Assembly: GCF_016482785.1 (NCBI RefSeq)
Contig: NZ_JAEMXM010000002.1
Coordinates: 248,001-312,000, forward strand
Reading direction: 5' to 3'
Length of the DNA: 64,000 nt
From: Paenibacillus alkalitolerans
Lineage (GTDB): Bacteria; Bacillota; Bacilli; Paenibacillales; YIM-B00363
This document shows, one piece after another, positions 50,912 to 58,311 of the stretch (the first letter of the stretch is position 1; each line of letters begins with the position of its first letter). The position numbers and the translations under genes were made by a program. Under the pieces are notes generated by a model, which was not told the origin of the DNA, ran no database searches, and was given only the letters and a program-made list of their open reading frames with translations.

Positions 50912-51653
50912 TGTTACCCCTCCTTTGCTTTCTGTATGTTTCGAATGGGTTGTTCTCGGTGATGAACTTGACCACGTTCTTGTCGTTCATAAAATCCAAT
51001 AGCGACCATTTGTATGACCAGAAATATAATTCCGAAGTGAGGATCGTATGATAGTTGCTTATAGCCTCTTGAAGTTCCTCGACCGAATAATCATCCAACC
51101 GTGCGTTTATTGCGCTTTTCATTCGGTCTGAGAGATTTCGGTGTTTCATAATCCCTTTTGAGTTCCAAAATTCGAAAATGGTATATATATGTTTTGTTTT
51201 TAAAGTTGTCTTTTGTATATCTTGGTTGTCTGTTTCACCAATGGTTCCATTGTCTATTTCACCAATGCTGGCATTGACTGTTTCACCAACGTTGGTGGAA
51301 TCACCATTGTCTATTTCACCAATGGTTGTTTCACCAATGGTTTCGAAAATCCACTCGTCATAGTTCTTGTTGAATTGGATAATCCGGTATGCGCCGTTTT
51401 TGATTTTTTGCGTGATAACCTTACGTTCTTCTAGCTTGGTTATCTCTCGTTGGAGTTGGCGCTTATCGCAGCCGGTCGCTTCTGAGATGAATTTGAGGGA
51501 AAGAGGGTGCTCTTTCCGGTTGAATCCGTATGTATACCGCCATACCACGAATAGCACCCTGTATTGTGTCGGGCTGAGTTTGATCCTTGCCATGGCCTCA
51601 AGGATTTCGTCAGCAAGCTTTGTAAATCCATGCTCCGGTTGTACATCGGCCAC
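50805..51653 (-). CDS. Phage replication initiator (O-like), with internal origin repeats
   Basis: The N-terminal 95 residues form a winged-helix replication-protein-O domain (GFTKLADEILEAMARIKLSP; ISEATGCDKRQLQREITKLE). The linker (about 105-145) is an acidic repeat (IGETTIGEIDNG, VGETVNASIGEIDNG) whose DNA forms iterons. The C-terminal half is a DnaD-like helical domain (IFEFWNSKGIMKHRNLSDRM; LQEAISNYHTIL). It binds the phage origin and recruits the loader, whose gene overlaps its end by 107 bp. Confidence 0.82.
   Translation of the reverse strand: MADVQPEHGFTKLADEILEAMARIKLSPTQYRVLFVVWRYTYGFNRKEHPLSLKFISEATGCDKRQLQREITKLEERKVITQKIKNGAYRIIQFNKNYDEWIFETIGETTIGEIDNGDSTNVGETVNASIGEIDNGTIGETDNQDIQKTTLKTKHIYTIFEFWNSKGIMKHRNLSDRMKSAINARLDDYSVEELQEAISNYHTILTSELYFWSYKWSLLDFMNDKNVVKFITENNPFETYRKQRRGNNAEYGRGTPGHQKPYSSESDPYAGNYEGTPSLLSL
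51172..51345. other. Probable phage replication origin (iterons plus AT-rich tract)
   Basis: Within the initiator gene, five copies of TTTCACCAATGG or a one- or two-base variant lie at 51233, 51257, 51281, 51314 and 51329. Next to them (51175-51225) is an AT-rich tract with TATATATATG. Iterons inside the gene for the initiator and an AT-rich unwinding tract are the layout of lambda-type origins. Confidence 0.68.
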
Positions 51654-51656
51654 GGA

Positions 51657-51734
51657 TCACGCCCCCTTTTTCAAAAATCTTCTCTTCCACCAAGCAAGAT
51701 ATATCTTTTCAGGAAGTAGCATCCATAGTTTCAT
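51657..51734 (-). CDS. Possible small peptide, 25 aa
   Basis: An ATG at 51734 nine bases after GGGAGGG opens MKLWMLLPEKIYLAWWKRR and ends FLKKGA. Its stop overlaps the region just before the initiator gene, so it may be a leader peptide for coupling. Aromatic and basic; no family. Confidence 0.38.
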   Translation of the reverse strand: MKLWMLLPEKIYLAWWKRRFLKKGA

Positions 51735-51960
51735 GCTTTCCCTCCCTGATCTGTCGTAATGTTTCTGATGCGATATGATTAGCGTATCCGGGTACTACAG
51801 CTTGCTCGATTCGCTTAAGCTGCTCTACGACATATTCATGTTCTTTCACGTAATTAGAGAGCCATATCGGGGCCATGCGTCTGATCCATTCGGAATAGTG
51901 GATGCGGTCTTTTATGTCTCCGTGGTAGCCTTCTAAGGCTCGTTTAATGTCATGTATCAT
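51709..51960 (-). CDS. Small phage protein, 83 aa
   Basis: I use the ATG at 51960 with GAAGGTG upstream. Charged and helical (HDIKRALEGYHGDIKDRIHY; YVVEQLKRIEQAVVPGYANH). It overlaps the previous gene by 11 bp. No family is recognised. Confidence 0.55.
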   Translation of the reverse strand: MIHDIKRALEGYHGDIKDRIHYSEWIRRMAPIWLSNYVKEHEYVVEQLKRIEQAVVPGYANHIASETLRQIREGKHETMDATS

Positions 51961-52603
51961 GGGTTTCACCTTCTTTGATGAATCTCAGAAATGTTTGGGC
52001 AATCTTGATGCACTCGTTATATTCGCCAATGTACTCCCACGCTTCGCCGTCTGGTCGAATATTTTCTTTTGTTGCGACTATTTTCTTTGCCGCTTCCACC
52101 GCTTGATTTAGTTTTTCATTAAGCAGTGCGTTTTCCCGTTGTACTGCTTCGCTGATCGCTTTCCAACTTCCATCTTCCGCTTCCTTCTCTGCGAGACGCT
52201 TATTGAGCTTCTCTATCAGTCGTAGTTCTTCGTCGTATGCTTTGTCGATGAGTGCTAACTTGGTGAGAAGTTGGCGGTACGACTCAACCAATCCCTGTAT
52301 CCTTGCGCCCATTCTAGTGTCCTGAAATAATGCCGTTTTCATAAGGATTTCGACTGCTTCTAAATCAATCTCTTTTACATCTACGTCCGCTGCCTCTTCT
52401 AACTCGCACTTCAAGTTGTATGCATCGTACTCCGAAGCATCTTCTACCGTTACGTCCGTGAGAAGGTCGAATGTGCCGGATTCGATATGTTCCTTCACTC
52501 GCAAGTAGGAAAGTCTATTTGCCTTCAAGTGACGTAACGTTTCCCGATCATCAGCTTCCTTTTGTAACCACTCCAACAACTTCGCTTTGTCTATATAGGT
52601 CAT
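51950..52603 (-). CDS. Coiled-coil phage protein, 217 aa
   Basis: Acidic and helical nearly throughout, with a coiled coil at about residues 115-180 (LALIDKAYDEELRLIEKLNK; AVQRENALLNEKLNQAVEAA). The N-terminus (DKAKLLEWLQKEADDRETLR) recalls small phage proteins of unknown function. It overlaps both neighbours by a few bases. Confidence 0.55.
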   Translation of the reverse strand: MTYIDKAKLLEWLQKEADDRETLRHLKANRLSYLRVKEHIESGTFDLLTDVTVEDASEYDAYNLKCELEEAADVDVKEIDLEAVEILMKTALFQDTRMGARIQGLVESYRQLLTKLALIDKAYDEELRLIEKLNKRLAEKEAEDGSWKAISEAVQRENALLNEKLNQAVEAAKKIVATKENIRPDGEAWEYIGEYNECIKIAQTFLRFIKEGETHDT

Positions 52604-52806
52604 GCCCTAACCCCTCCGTATCCCCATGCTTTAACATCTGCAAATGCTTTAGATGGGCTTGTGTCAATCGTGCTCGGCTTTACTTCGCAATTATCGTTAT
52701 CGCAAAATACCGTACAAGTAGACGCGTAACGCGGACGCATTCTGTACGTTTCCATCTTCAACTTCTCGCCACAGAACGGACATTGGATTCCTAATGTACT
52801 GGTCAT
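52600..52806 (-). CDS. Lar-like zinc-ribbon protein, 68 aa
   Basis: CPFCGEKLKMETYRMRP with a second pair (VFCDNDNCEVKP) and a Trp-containing end (FADVKAWGYGG) is the pattern of the Lar/restriction-alleviation zinc-ribbon family of phages. If it acts in this way it would protect phage DNA from a host type I enzyme, together with the methyltransferase. The match is by pattern only. Confidence 0.6.
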   Translation of the reverse strand: MTSTLGIQCPFCGEKLKMETYRMRPRYASTCTVFCDNDNCEVKPSTIDTSPSKAFADVKAWGYGGVRA

Positions 52807-52828
52807 GCCCTACACCTACCTTATTTTT

Positions 52829-52886
52829 ATTCGGCCCCCGCCTTCGGCTGAGCATACTCGGTCGAACCGAAGGCGGCTGTGCCGCG
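52829..52886 (-). repeat. Intercistronic repeat, copy D
   Basis: On the minus strand: hairpin GCGGCACAGCCGC, core CTTCGGTTCGACCGAGTATG, then CTCAGCCGAAGGCGGGG and GCCGAATAAAA before the next ribosome site. It fills the whole gap between the genes at 52890 and 52806. Confidence 0.65.
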
Positions 52887-52889
52887 AAA

Positions 52890-53237
52890 TCAAGCAAATC
52901 CCATTCCTTGCTTAATCAAATACCATTCGCCGTCTTCCGTGTTGTATTCATAAAGCGCGTCATACAGTGGAGCATTGAAAAACAAGGTGGTTATTTCGGC
53001 TGTCGCCATTTTTGCTCCGTATTCTTCCTCCAAATCTTTAACCTTCGTTACTTGATCTTCTGACTCTGATATTCCACCAATGTAAGAGCGGTAAAGAACT
53101 TTTCCGTTCGGTTGTTTAATGATTAAATCCACTGAACCGAAACCGACATCTAACCACTTTTCCTTATCTAACTTTTGACCGATAGGCGAGCAGCAACCAC
53201 ATGCATGACCGTGTGGCTCAATTGGTGTATTTTTCAT
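52890..53237 (-). CDS. Hypothetical phage protein, 115 aa
   Basis: The N-terminus is Cys/His-rich (PHGHACGCCSPIG); the rest is a beta-alpha protein (WLDVGFGSVDLIIKQPNGKV; ITTLFFNAPLYDALYEYN). No family is recognised. It overlaps the previous gene by four bases. Confidence 0.55.
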   Translation of the reverse strand: MKNTPIEPHGHACGCCSPIGQKLDKEKWLDVGFGSVDLIIKQPNGKVLYRSYIGGISESEDQVTKVKDLEEEYGAKMATAEITTLFFNAPLYDALYEYNTEDGEWYLIKQGMGFA

Positions 53238-53452
53238 GCGTTTTCCCTCGCTTTCTCCCCGAGAACGATGATTCTATCCCCTGTCTGATCTCCTGTCACA
53301 AGGAACCCGACAACCTCGATAGCTCCGCTTAATAACTGCACATATTCGAAACCTTTTTCTTTGATCGATATAGCTAATTTCCCAACCATTTCAGGGCTTA
53401 TCTTTACCGTTTGGTATCCACCATTTTTGATCATTACCGTTATCCCAATCAC
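53234..53452 (-). CDS. Small phage protein, 72 aa
   Basis: GTG start overlapping the HNH stop (GTGA) after GGGAG. Compact beta-alpha sequence (GYQTVKISPEMVGKLAISIK; IEVVGFLVTGDQTGDRIIVL). No family is recognised. Confidence 0.55.
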   Translation of the reverse strand: MIGITVMIKNGGYQTVKISPEMVGKLAISIKEKGFEYVQLLSGAIEVVGFLVTGDQTGDRIIVLGEKARENA

Positions 53453-53763
53453 GCCTGCTCCCTCGCTTTCAGATATTCGCGCCCCTCTTTTGTCGTGTCA
53501 CAATGGACATGGCAGGGAACGCATAAATGGATTAGATCTTTTACGGTCGTCCGTTCAAGCTTCCATCTTCGGGTGATATGAGCAGCATGTACGGCTTCTG
53601 CACGTCTACAACGCTCACAAATGCCCTGAGATCGTTCCTTTAGCTGTTGCCGTACCTTTGGTGATATTGCCCCGCGCGTCCTTGCACGGGGCTTCTGTCG
53701 CTTCTGAGAGAGTTGTTTTTCTTTGGAGTAGGTGTATGCCGGTTGATTAGAAAGGGAGTCCAT
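53449..53763 (-). CDS. HNH endonuclease, 104 aa
   Basis: I use the ATG at 53763, nine bases after GGAG. The C-terminal part has the HNH zinc motif: CERCRRAEAVHAAHITRRW, then LIHLCVPCHVHCDTT. It nicks or cuts DNA. It lies in the recombination block beside ERF, not beside the terminase, so a packaging role is less likely. Confidence 0.75.
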   Translation of the reverse strand: MDSLSNQPAYTYSKEKQLSQKRQKPRARTRGAISPKVRQQLKERSQGICERCRRAEAVHAAHITRRWKLERTTVKDLIHLCVPCHVHCDTTKEGREYLKAREQA

Positions 53764-54448
53764 CGGAACCAACTCCTACGGTTTCAGGTGCTTGGTAACT
53801 GCTCAAGTAACCAATCAGTTCGCTTGCTTCCTTACTCGTTAGAGCTTTGGATGAGTCTTTTCCGTACTTTGCATTGATGATTTCTTTCAATTCATCGTCG
53901 CTTATGTTCTTCTGATTCTTGATGGCGAATATTGCACTACGTTGTTTATCGCTTGCTAGGTTTCCAGATTGGACGTTTGAGCCGTTTGACGGTGCAGATA
54001 GTGTATAAGGCGGTTTCGACGGTTGCGCCGTTGTACGGGCTTGCTGTGGGCTGTGAGAAGCGGCGTTTCCGTCATCATCGTCACCCAAGGAAAGAGAAAG
54101 GGCTGCGGCGTAGCTGTAACGTCTGGCGTACGTTATCGCGGAGCCCGCGCCTTGTGGGTCCGTCTTTACGGCCTTTAACACAAGCGGTTCTGATTCAATC
54201 CATTCACCCGATGTATGCATGATCATGGTCCTAACCGTGATCCGCTCACCATCTCCACCAGGGAATTGCATTACGGTTAATCCGTGTTTGTGAAGCAGCG
54301 GCTTCGTCTCGTCGATCATGTGGTCAAGAGTGGTATAAGATGAACGGAAATGTGGGTTTGTCCCATCTTTTTCAATGGCTTTTACCTCACCGCTAAAGGC
54401 GACTAGAGCGGCGGCTATCTTTGAGATGCTATCCGACTTGTTGCACAT
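53747..54448 (-). CDS. erf: ERF-family single-strand annealing protein
   Basis: I use the ATG at 54448 with GGAGACGAAG upstream, which drops a 30-residue extension. The ERF core is clear: IAAALVAFSGEVKAIEKDG, FRSSYTTLDHMIDETKPLL, then QGAGSAITYARRYSYAAALSL and GDDDDGNAA. ERF proteins anneal single strands for phage recombination and circularisation. The C-terminal part has a Ser/Pro/Gln-rich linker and a helical end. Confidence 0.85.
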   Translation of the reverse strand: MCNKSDSISKIAAALVAFSGEVKAIEKDGTNPHFRSSYTTLDHMIDETKPLLHKHGLTVMQFPGGDGERITVRTMIMHTSGEWIESEPLVLKAVKTDPQGAGSAITYARRYSYAAALSLSLGDDDDGNAASHSPQQARTTAQPSKPPYTLSAPSNGSNVQSGNLASDKQRSAIFAIKNQKNISDDELKEIINAKYGKDSSKALTSKEASELIGYLSSYQAPETVGVGSDGLPF

Positions 54449-54689
54449 CGTCTTCGTCTCCTTTCTCCATGCGCTTTTCAATCGTCGGTACAATCTTGTA
54501 ATCCTCTGGATGATCGGGTCTGTAGTATAAAGAATCATTCAGCATAAAATTAGCCTCTGCTTCGCTTCTGAATGTGATTGCTCCAAACAATGAAGCTGTA
54601 TGTTGTTTCATCGATTTATCGAGATATAGTCCGTATACTGAGTGCTTAATTACATAGCCATGACGTTCATGTATTTTCATGTTTCTCAC
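54429..54689 (-). CDS. Small phage protein, 86 aa
   Basis: A GTG at 54689 overlaps the previous stop (GTGA) after AAAGG; ATG at 54680 is the alternative. KIHERHGYVIKHSVYGLYLD and AITFRSEAEANFMLNDSLYY form a compact alpha-beta sequence. The end lies over the ERF start. No family is recognised. Confidence 0.5.
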   Translation of the reverse strand: MRNMKIHERHGYVIKHSVYGLYLDKSMKQHTASLFGAITFRSEAEANFMLNDSLYYRPDHPEDYKIVPTIEKRMEKGDEDDVQQVG

Positions 54690-54847
54690 GCTACCTTTGC
54701 AGTGGTATAATGAGACTGGTTAATTTCTATTTGGACAACGTTCTCTTTTCTGAGACGTTGTTCTCTTTGTTTGTTTAGTCGTAGTTGATTTCTTAGCAGA
54801 ATGCGAAACATGGATGGGTAACGTTTGGCTAATGTGGCGAGTGTCAT
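54686..54847 (-). CDS. Small basic phage protein, 53 aa
   Basis: ATG at 54847 overlaps the previous stop (ATGA). Arg/Lys/Gln-rich helix (LATLAKRYPSMFRILLRNQL; LNKQREQRLRKENVVQ), possibly nucleic-acid binding. No family is recognised. Confidence 0.52.
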   Translation of the reverse strand: MTLATLAKRYPSMFRILLRNQLRLNKQREQRLRKENVVQIEINQSHYTTAKVA

Positions 54848-55200
54848 TCCTCCATCACCGCCAGTAGAGCAGCTTTGCATATGGCTTCGGGAACGTTGTC
54901 ACAATCGTCGTAAATCCAGTATCCGATCTCACAAGCCCACTTGCCGTTTTTGTCAGTCCACATAGAAACTTCGCCGGATTTCCGCGACTTCTCCAGCACT
55001 TCCCATGCAGCGGATATGTCGGTGGATGGTTCCCATTCGCTCATTGAACAAAACACTACATTTTCACTCACCCAATCCGGTTCAGGTGTTACATCCGGTA
55101 GATCATCATAACTCTGAATTTTCCAACCCATCACCTTCTCAGCAATCAAAGTGTTCAACTCTCGCCCCGGCTTCATTGCTAATATTTCCTCTCTATTCAT
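54844..55200 (-). CDS. Phage ABA-sandwich domain protein, 118 aa
   Basis: The sequence EILAMKPGRELNTLIAEKVMGW and PSTDISAAWEVLEKS, with a final EAICKAALLAVME, is the pattern of the phage ABA sandwich family, found in early regions of many Firmicute phages. The function is unknown. Confidence 0.72.
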   Translation of the reverse strand: MNREEILAMKPGRELNTLIAEKVMGWKIQSYDDLPDVTPEPDWVSENVVFCSMSEWEPSTDISAAWEVLEKSRKSGEVSMWTDKNGKWACEIGYWIYDDCDNVPEAICKAALLAVMEE

Positions 55201-55382
55201 TCTTCCTCTCCCTCCCCACTCGGTACCTTGTAGAAGATGTAGAAATAGTCGGGTCCTTCACCGCCGGTTGTAGCGACAACGTCTAGAACAATGTGGTTTG
55301 GATGATCTTTCATCCACTCTCTGACCGTCACAGAACTGTGCAATGCATCAGTTATTTTAATCTCTCCTGCTCTTCCCAACAT
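55197..55382 (-). CDS. Small phage protein, 61 aa
   Basis: Compact alpha-beta sequence with an acidic tail (VREWMKDHPNHIVLDVVATT; GPDYFYIFYKVPSGEGEEE). Coupled to the previous gene by ATGA. No family is recognised. Confidence 0.55.
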   Translation of the reverse strand: MLGRAGEIKITDALHSSVTVREWMKDHPNHIVLDVVATTGGEGPDYFYIFYKVPSGEGEEE

Positions 55383-55625
55383 CTAAGCAACCTCCTTATT
55401 GGTTTCTTCTGCGGCTTTATCCAGCTCGTGGAGGTACTCTTCCTCACGGTCTAACCGATTGTGAAACTCCAATATTTCCTGCGCCAACTTAATTGCATCT
55501 TGCGGCTTCATAAACAAGGTAAACTCTCCTGAACCGAACATTTCCCCGAATTGGATTCCGGACTTGTCCACTTTGAAATCACTTTGTTCTACCCATACAT
55601 GAGTAGTGGATGAGATTTTAGGCAT
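55383..55625 (-). CDS. Small phage protein, 80 aa
   Basis: Beta start (STTHVWVEQSDFKVDKSGIQ) and helical end (DAIKLAQEILEFHNRLDREE). It follows the previous gene with an eight-base overlap. No family is recognised. Confidence 0.55.
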   Translation of the reverse strand: MPKISSTTHVWVEQSDFKVDKSGIQFGEMFGSGEFTLFMKPQDAIKLAQEILEFHNRLDREEEYLHELDKAAEETNKEVA

Positions 55626-56022
55626 TGTCGTTAACCCCCTGAATTTTGATGTTGAGAATATTCAACGTATCGCGAATAGCTTGCAATCTTGCATTTTTCA
55701 CAGTTTCCAACGATAGTTTATCTGGCCCATAAAGAGGAATTTCGCTTGCTAATATTTCATTGTAAAAATAAGCTAGTTCTTCCTCTGGTGTTTGCTCTTC
55801 TTCGTACCCCTGTGTGACAGCGAAATAATACTTTGCGGTGTTCTCGATACTTTCATTGAGGTATATCATGATAATTTGGGCGTAATCATCTTCCATCACT
55901 CGAAGTACGTCCTTATCAAGCAATCGAATTGGCTTGCATTCCCACTTTAAACCGCATGTCTCCATATCTCGAATTGCTTCAATCGCTTCTGCAACCTCCT
56001 TAGGCAACCGTACGAGCTCCAT
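55618..56022 (-). CDS. Hypothetical phage protein (DUF1642-like), 134 aa
   Basis: LVRLPKEVAEAIEAIRD at the start and a helical acidic middle (QGYEEEQTPEEELAYFYNEI) recall DUF1642-type proteins of Firmicute phages, but the match is weak. No function is known. Confidence 0.5.
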   Translation of the reverse strand: MELVRLPKEVAEAIEAIRDMETCGLKWECKPIRLLDKDVLRVMEDDYAQIIMIYLNESIENTAKYYFAVTQGYEEEQTPEEELAYFYNEILASEIPLYGPDKLSLETVKNARLQAIRDTLNILNIKIQGVNDNA

Positions 56023-56185
56023 GCTGATCCCCTTTCTTCAATTGGCGATTCTCTGCATATAAGCGAAGTAATTCAGCTTCGAGAAACTTCACGGCATCCT
56101 CTACCGGTTCTACAAACTGATATTCCGATGCGATGGTTTGCATGGTGGATAGTGCGACATCAATGTCCATTTCCTCTTTAGGCAT
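56000..56185 (-). CDS. Small helical phage protein, 61 aa
   Basis: I use the ATG at 56185 after GGAGGATGAAG; a longer upstream frame has no ribosome site. Helical with a leucine pattern (AVKFLEAELLRLYAENRQLK) that suggests a short coiled coil. Confidence 0.52.
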   Translation of the reverse strand: MPKEEMDIDVALSTMQTIASEYQFVEPVEDAVKFLEAELLRLYAENRQLKKGDQHGARTVA

Positions 56186-56357
56186 CGTCTTCATCCTCCT
56201 TGTCCCATTCTGTAACTTCCCAATACATGGGTTCGTCGTCTGTTTGAATATCGAGTGAACTACCGTCATTGAAACTGATAATGAATTGATTAAGTGCAGG
56301 TTCAATCGCGACTACTTTTTTACCAACAAGATTGTGAACCTCTTCGTAATTAACCAT
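56178..56357 (-). CDS. Small acidic phage protein, 59 aa
   Basis: ATG at 56357 overlaps the end of the YopX gene. VNYEEVHNLVGKKVVAIEP and NQFIISFNDGSSLDIQT form a small beta sheet with an acidic tail (WDKEDEDDA). The DNA of the tail contains the next ribosome site. Confidence 0.52.
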   Translation of the reverse strand: MVNYEEVHNLVGKKVVAIEPALNQFIISFNDGSSLDIQTDDEPMYWEVTEWDKEDEDDA

Positions 56358-56775
56358 TTACCTTCTCTCCTTCTTCTAAGAGATGTGGGTGTTCCCAAAC
56401 ATTGCCGATGACTTCTCCATCAGGCGCATGATTCTTTAAAATATCGTTCCACCATTCTGTATTAGGATCATCCCACTTGATGTTGAAGGAGTCTCCTTCG
56501 TAAACAATCGTTCCGATACTCTTTCCATGTTTGAAACGATCACTTTCATAAATCTCTTTACCGTTCTTATCCTTTAGTCCGGTGTATTGCATAAACACCA
56601 TATTTTCATCATCAGTGGGGAGTAACAGTCCACCTTTTGCGTTCTGCATATCCGGTATATTAGGTCGCATCCGCTTAGCGAATTTAACAAGCTCCCTGCC
56701 ACTCAATAGCAACATTTCATTCGGAAACATCTGATGTGTCCGTTTATCCCAAGTCCTGAATTTCAATTCGCGCAT
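56350..56775 (-). CDS. YopX-family protein, 141 aa
   Basis: RELKFRTWDKRTHQMF at the start, MQYTGLKDKNGKEIYESDRF in the middle and EVIGNVWEHPHLLEE at the end are the YopX signature. The family is very common in early regions of Firmicute phages; its role is unknown. GAGGGAGG precedes the ATG. Confidence 0.85.
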   Translation of the reverse strand: MRELKFRTWDKRTHQMFPNEMLLLSGRELVKFAKRMRPNIPDMQNAKGGLLLPTDDENMVFMQYTGLKDKNGKEIYESDRFKHGKSIGTIVYEGDSFNIKWDDPNTEWWNDILKNHAPDGEVIGNVWEHPHLLEEGEKVNG

Positions 56776-56796
56776 CTGTGCGCCTCCCTCGTCTTT

Positions 56797-56831
56797 GCTT
56801 CGATTCGACCGAATAACCCGAGCCGTATAAG
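56797..56831 (+). repeat. Intercistronic repeat, copy F (inverted relative to its neighbours)
   Basis: On the plus strand GCTTCGATTCGACCGAATAA and CGAGCCGTATAAG, the latter identical to copy A at 19852-19864. It lies in the leader of the YopX operon but reads against the genes around it, unlike the other copies. Confidence 0.6.
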
Positions 56832-56904
56832 TCTTTACAATCTTTTAAGAAACAAATTATTATAAGTAAGGTATAAATGAATGGTTTACATTACCATTAA
56901 GGAT
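56832..56904 (-). promoter_or_regulatory. Possible promoter region of the YopX operon
   Basis: Between copy F and the small gene at 56905 the DNA is AT-rich. On the minus strand a TATAAT lies at 56859-56864; the -35 is poor. I see no gene here. Confidence 0.35.
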
Positions 56905-57039
56905 TTATTTTGTAGCTTTCTCTTGTTGCTTGTTCTTGCGTACTTCTAACACTGCTTTCTTTGCTAGTTCAGCAGCAATCTTCTCCATTGACACAGGCTC
57001 AAACGGAGAGGGCTTGTCTGAGAATGAGATGATGTTCAT
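56905..57039 (-). CDS. Small phage protein, 44 aa
   Basis: Too short to be found by length. ATG at 57039 nine bases after GGAGG. NIISFSDKPSPFEPVSMEKI is followed by a basic helix (ELAKKAVLEVRKNKQQEK). No family is recognised. Confidence 0.52.
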   Translation of the reverse strand: MNIISFSDKPSPFEPVSMEKIAAELAKKAVLEVRKNKQQEKATK

Positions 57040-57053
57040 GAGGTTATGCCTCC

Positions 57054-57374
57054 TTAGTTGAAGTTGGCTTTCGCCATTTTTACTACTGTGATAATGTCAT
57101 CGATATGGCCTTTAACTTCTAGTGATTGGAATGAGTAGTCGCTATGTCTGACAAAATCTACAAAGTCGGTCATTTCCATTTCTTTTTCTGGTTGATCCAG
57201 TGGAATTGATAGAAACACTTCGAGTGTAGAGTCTCCTTCTTCTGGATGAGTTACTACATAGAAGGAATTTTTGGTTCTGCATACGAACATTGATTTACCG
57301 ATTCCGAAAAATCCGTGTTCAATCAACCGACCTTCTACTATGCCGTCATAATATGCGTGATCTTGTTTTCTCAT
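57054..57374 (-). CDS. Hypothetical phage protein, 106 aa
   Basis: A beta-alpha protein (LIEHGFFGIGKSMFVCRTKN; DFVDFVRHSDYSFQSLEVKG). It lies between the antirepressor and the small gene above. The segment GFFGIGKS is not a P-loop, since the Gly/Lys spacing is wrong. No family is recognised. Confidence 0.55.
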   Translation of the reverse strand: MRKQDHAYYDGIVEGRLIEHGFFGIGKSMFVCRTKNSFYVVTHPEEGDSTLEVFLSIPLDQPEKEMEMTDFVDFVRHSDYSFQSLEVKGHIDDIITVVKMAKANFN

Positions 57375-57397
57375 TTTTTGACATCCTTTCGGTTTGT

Positions 57398-58150
57398 TTA
57401 AGCTGCTTCTTTTCTAAGTCGATTAACGATGTAGGCTTGTCCTTTTGGAGTAACTTTTGTTGTTTCCCAATCTCGAGCACCTTTAGGGGTTTGTTTCACA
57501 CCTTTGATGACTTCGAAGATTCCAAGTTCCATAGCGCGTTGCGTAGGCTCAGTACTGTTCTGGCAAACCATGCCCCATTCGCGGAGTTTGTTGTACAGTC
57601 GTCGCTCGCCGATCATGATTCCGTTTTTGCTTGCAAGTTTAGCGACTTCTCGAACTAACATGTTCCGGTCACTGTCCATGCAAGTTTCAGCAAAGGCTAC
57701 AAGTGGACGTTGTTGGTCGAGTTTGAATTGCGCTTCATCAGCTCTTGCTGCTTCTTCTTTCAATCGTGTTGCTAACTGAATGATGAAATCAGGATCAGTA
57801 AGTGTTTTCTCGATTGTTTCCGGGGTCATATATGCTCCGTGTTTTCGAATAGAAGGAACCACTTCCGATGTAATCCACTTTCTGAATGCCTTAGCTTCGG
57901 GTTTACGGCTTTCGAGGATTACGTCATACAATCCGTCTTCATTAATGATTGTCGTGTCCTGCATCCGTCCTAGCGCGTCTGGGATGGGGTGGTTTGAAAC
58001 CACATCATCGGAAAGTCTGCGTTTTACTGTGGCGATGTGGTCGATTTCGAGAACGTCGCATACGTCTTTCAAGACGAACCACGGTTCTCCGTTTCGGCTG
58101 ATCGTTCGAAACTGGATTCCGTTGTAGGTGAACACTCTTTGAAGGTTCAT
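57398..58150 (-). CDS. Phage antirepressor (BRO-N and KilAC domains), 250 aa
   Basis: I use the ATG at 58150 with GGCGGTG upstream. Residues 1-105 are a BRO-N domain (WFVLKDVCDVLEIDHIATVK; KAFRKWITSEVVPSIRKHGA) and the last 110 are an ANT/KilAC domain (NMLVREVAKLASKNGIMIGE; RRLYNKLREWGMV). Such proteins bind the phage repressor or operators and favour lytic growth. It is the third gene of the leftward transcript from the Cro promoter. Confidence 0.87.
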   Translation of the reverse strand: MNLQRVFTYNGIQFRTISRNGEPWFVLKDVCDVLEIDHIATVKRRLSDDVVSNHPIPDALGRMQDTTIINEDGLYDVILESRKPEAKAFRKWITSEVVPSIRKHGAYMTPETIEKTLTDPDFIIQLATRLKEEAARADEAQFKLDQQRPLVAFAETCMDSDRNMLVREVAKLASKNGIMIGERRLYNKLREWGMVCQNSTEPTQRAMELGIFEVIKGVKQTPKGARDWETTKVTPKGQAYIVNRLRKEAA

Positions 58151-58152
58151 TT

Positions 58153-58311
58153 TCACACCGCCTTATTTCGTTTATTGAAATGCAAGCATTGATTTTGAAC
58201 ATCGGGCTTATGCCAGGTTGGATGCCCAGTGGCTTTGTTTTCTTGACGATCCCACACGCACCAGTAATGTTTGTTTTGAGGATGTTTGCGAACGGTATAG
58301 CGTTGTTTCAT
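58153..58311 (-). CDS. Small basic phage protein, 52 aa
   Basis: ATG at 58311 directly after the Cro stop with AAAGGAG inside the last Cro codons. The sequence MKQRYTVRKHPQNKHYWCVW and HKPDVQNQCLHFNKRNKAV is basic and aromatic. It could be a recombination-directionality factor for the serine integrase, which are small and diverse, but nothing in the sequence proves this. Confidence 0.52.
   Translation of the reverse strand: MKQRYTVRKHPQNKHYWCVWDRQENKATGHPTWHKPDVQNQCLHFNKRNKAV

Noticed and set aside
51225-51345. CRISPR-like array
   Set aside because: The repeats are 12 bp, spacing is short and irregular, and they lie inside the coding frame of the initiator; origin iterons explain them better. 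No CRISPR array was seen elsewhere.
48816-53763. Complete restriction-modification system made of the methyltransferase and the HNH protein
   Set aside because: The genes are 4 kb apart, separated by replication genes, and the HNH protein lacks a target-recognition domain; the methyltransferase is more likely an orphan.
57054-57374. P-loop ATPase because of GFFGIGKS
   Set aside because: The spacing does not fit GxxxxGK[ST] with a preceding strand in a way I can support, and no Walker B follows in 106 residues.
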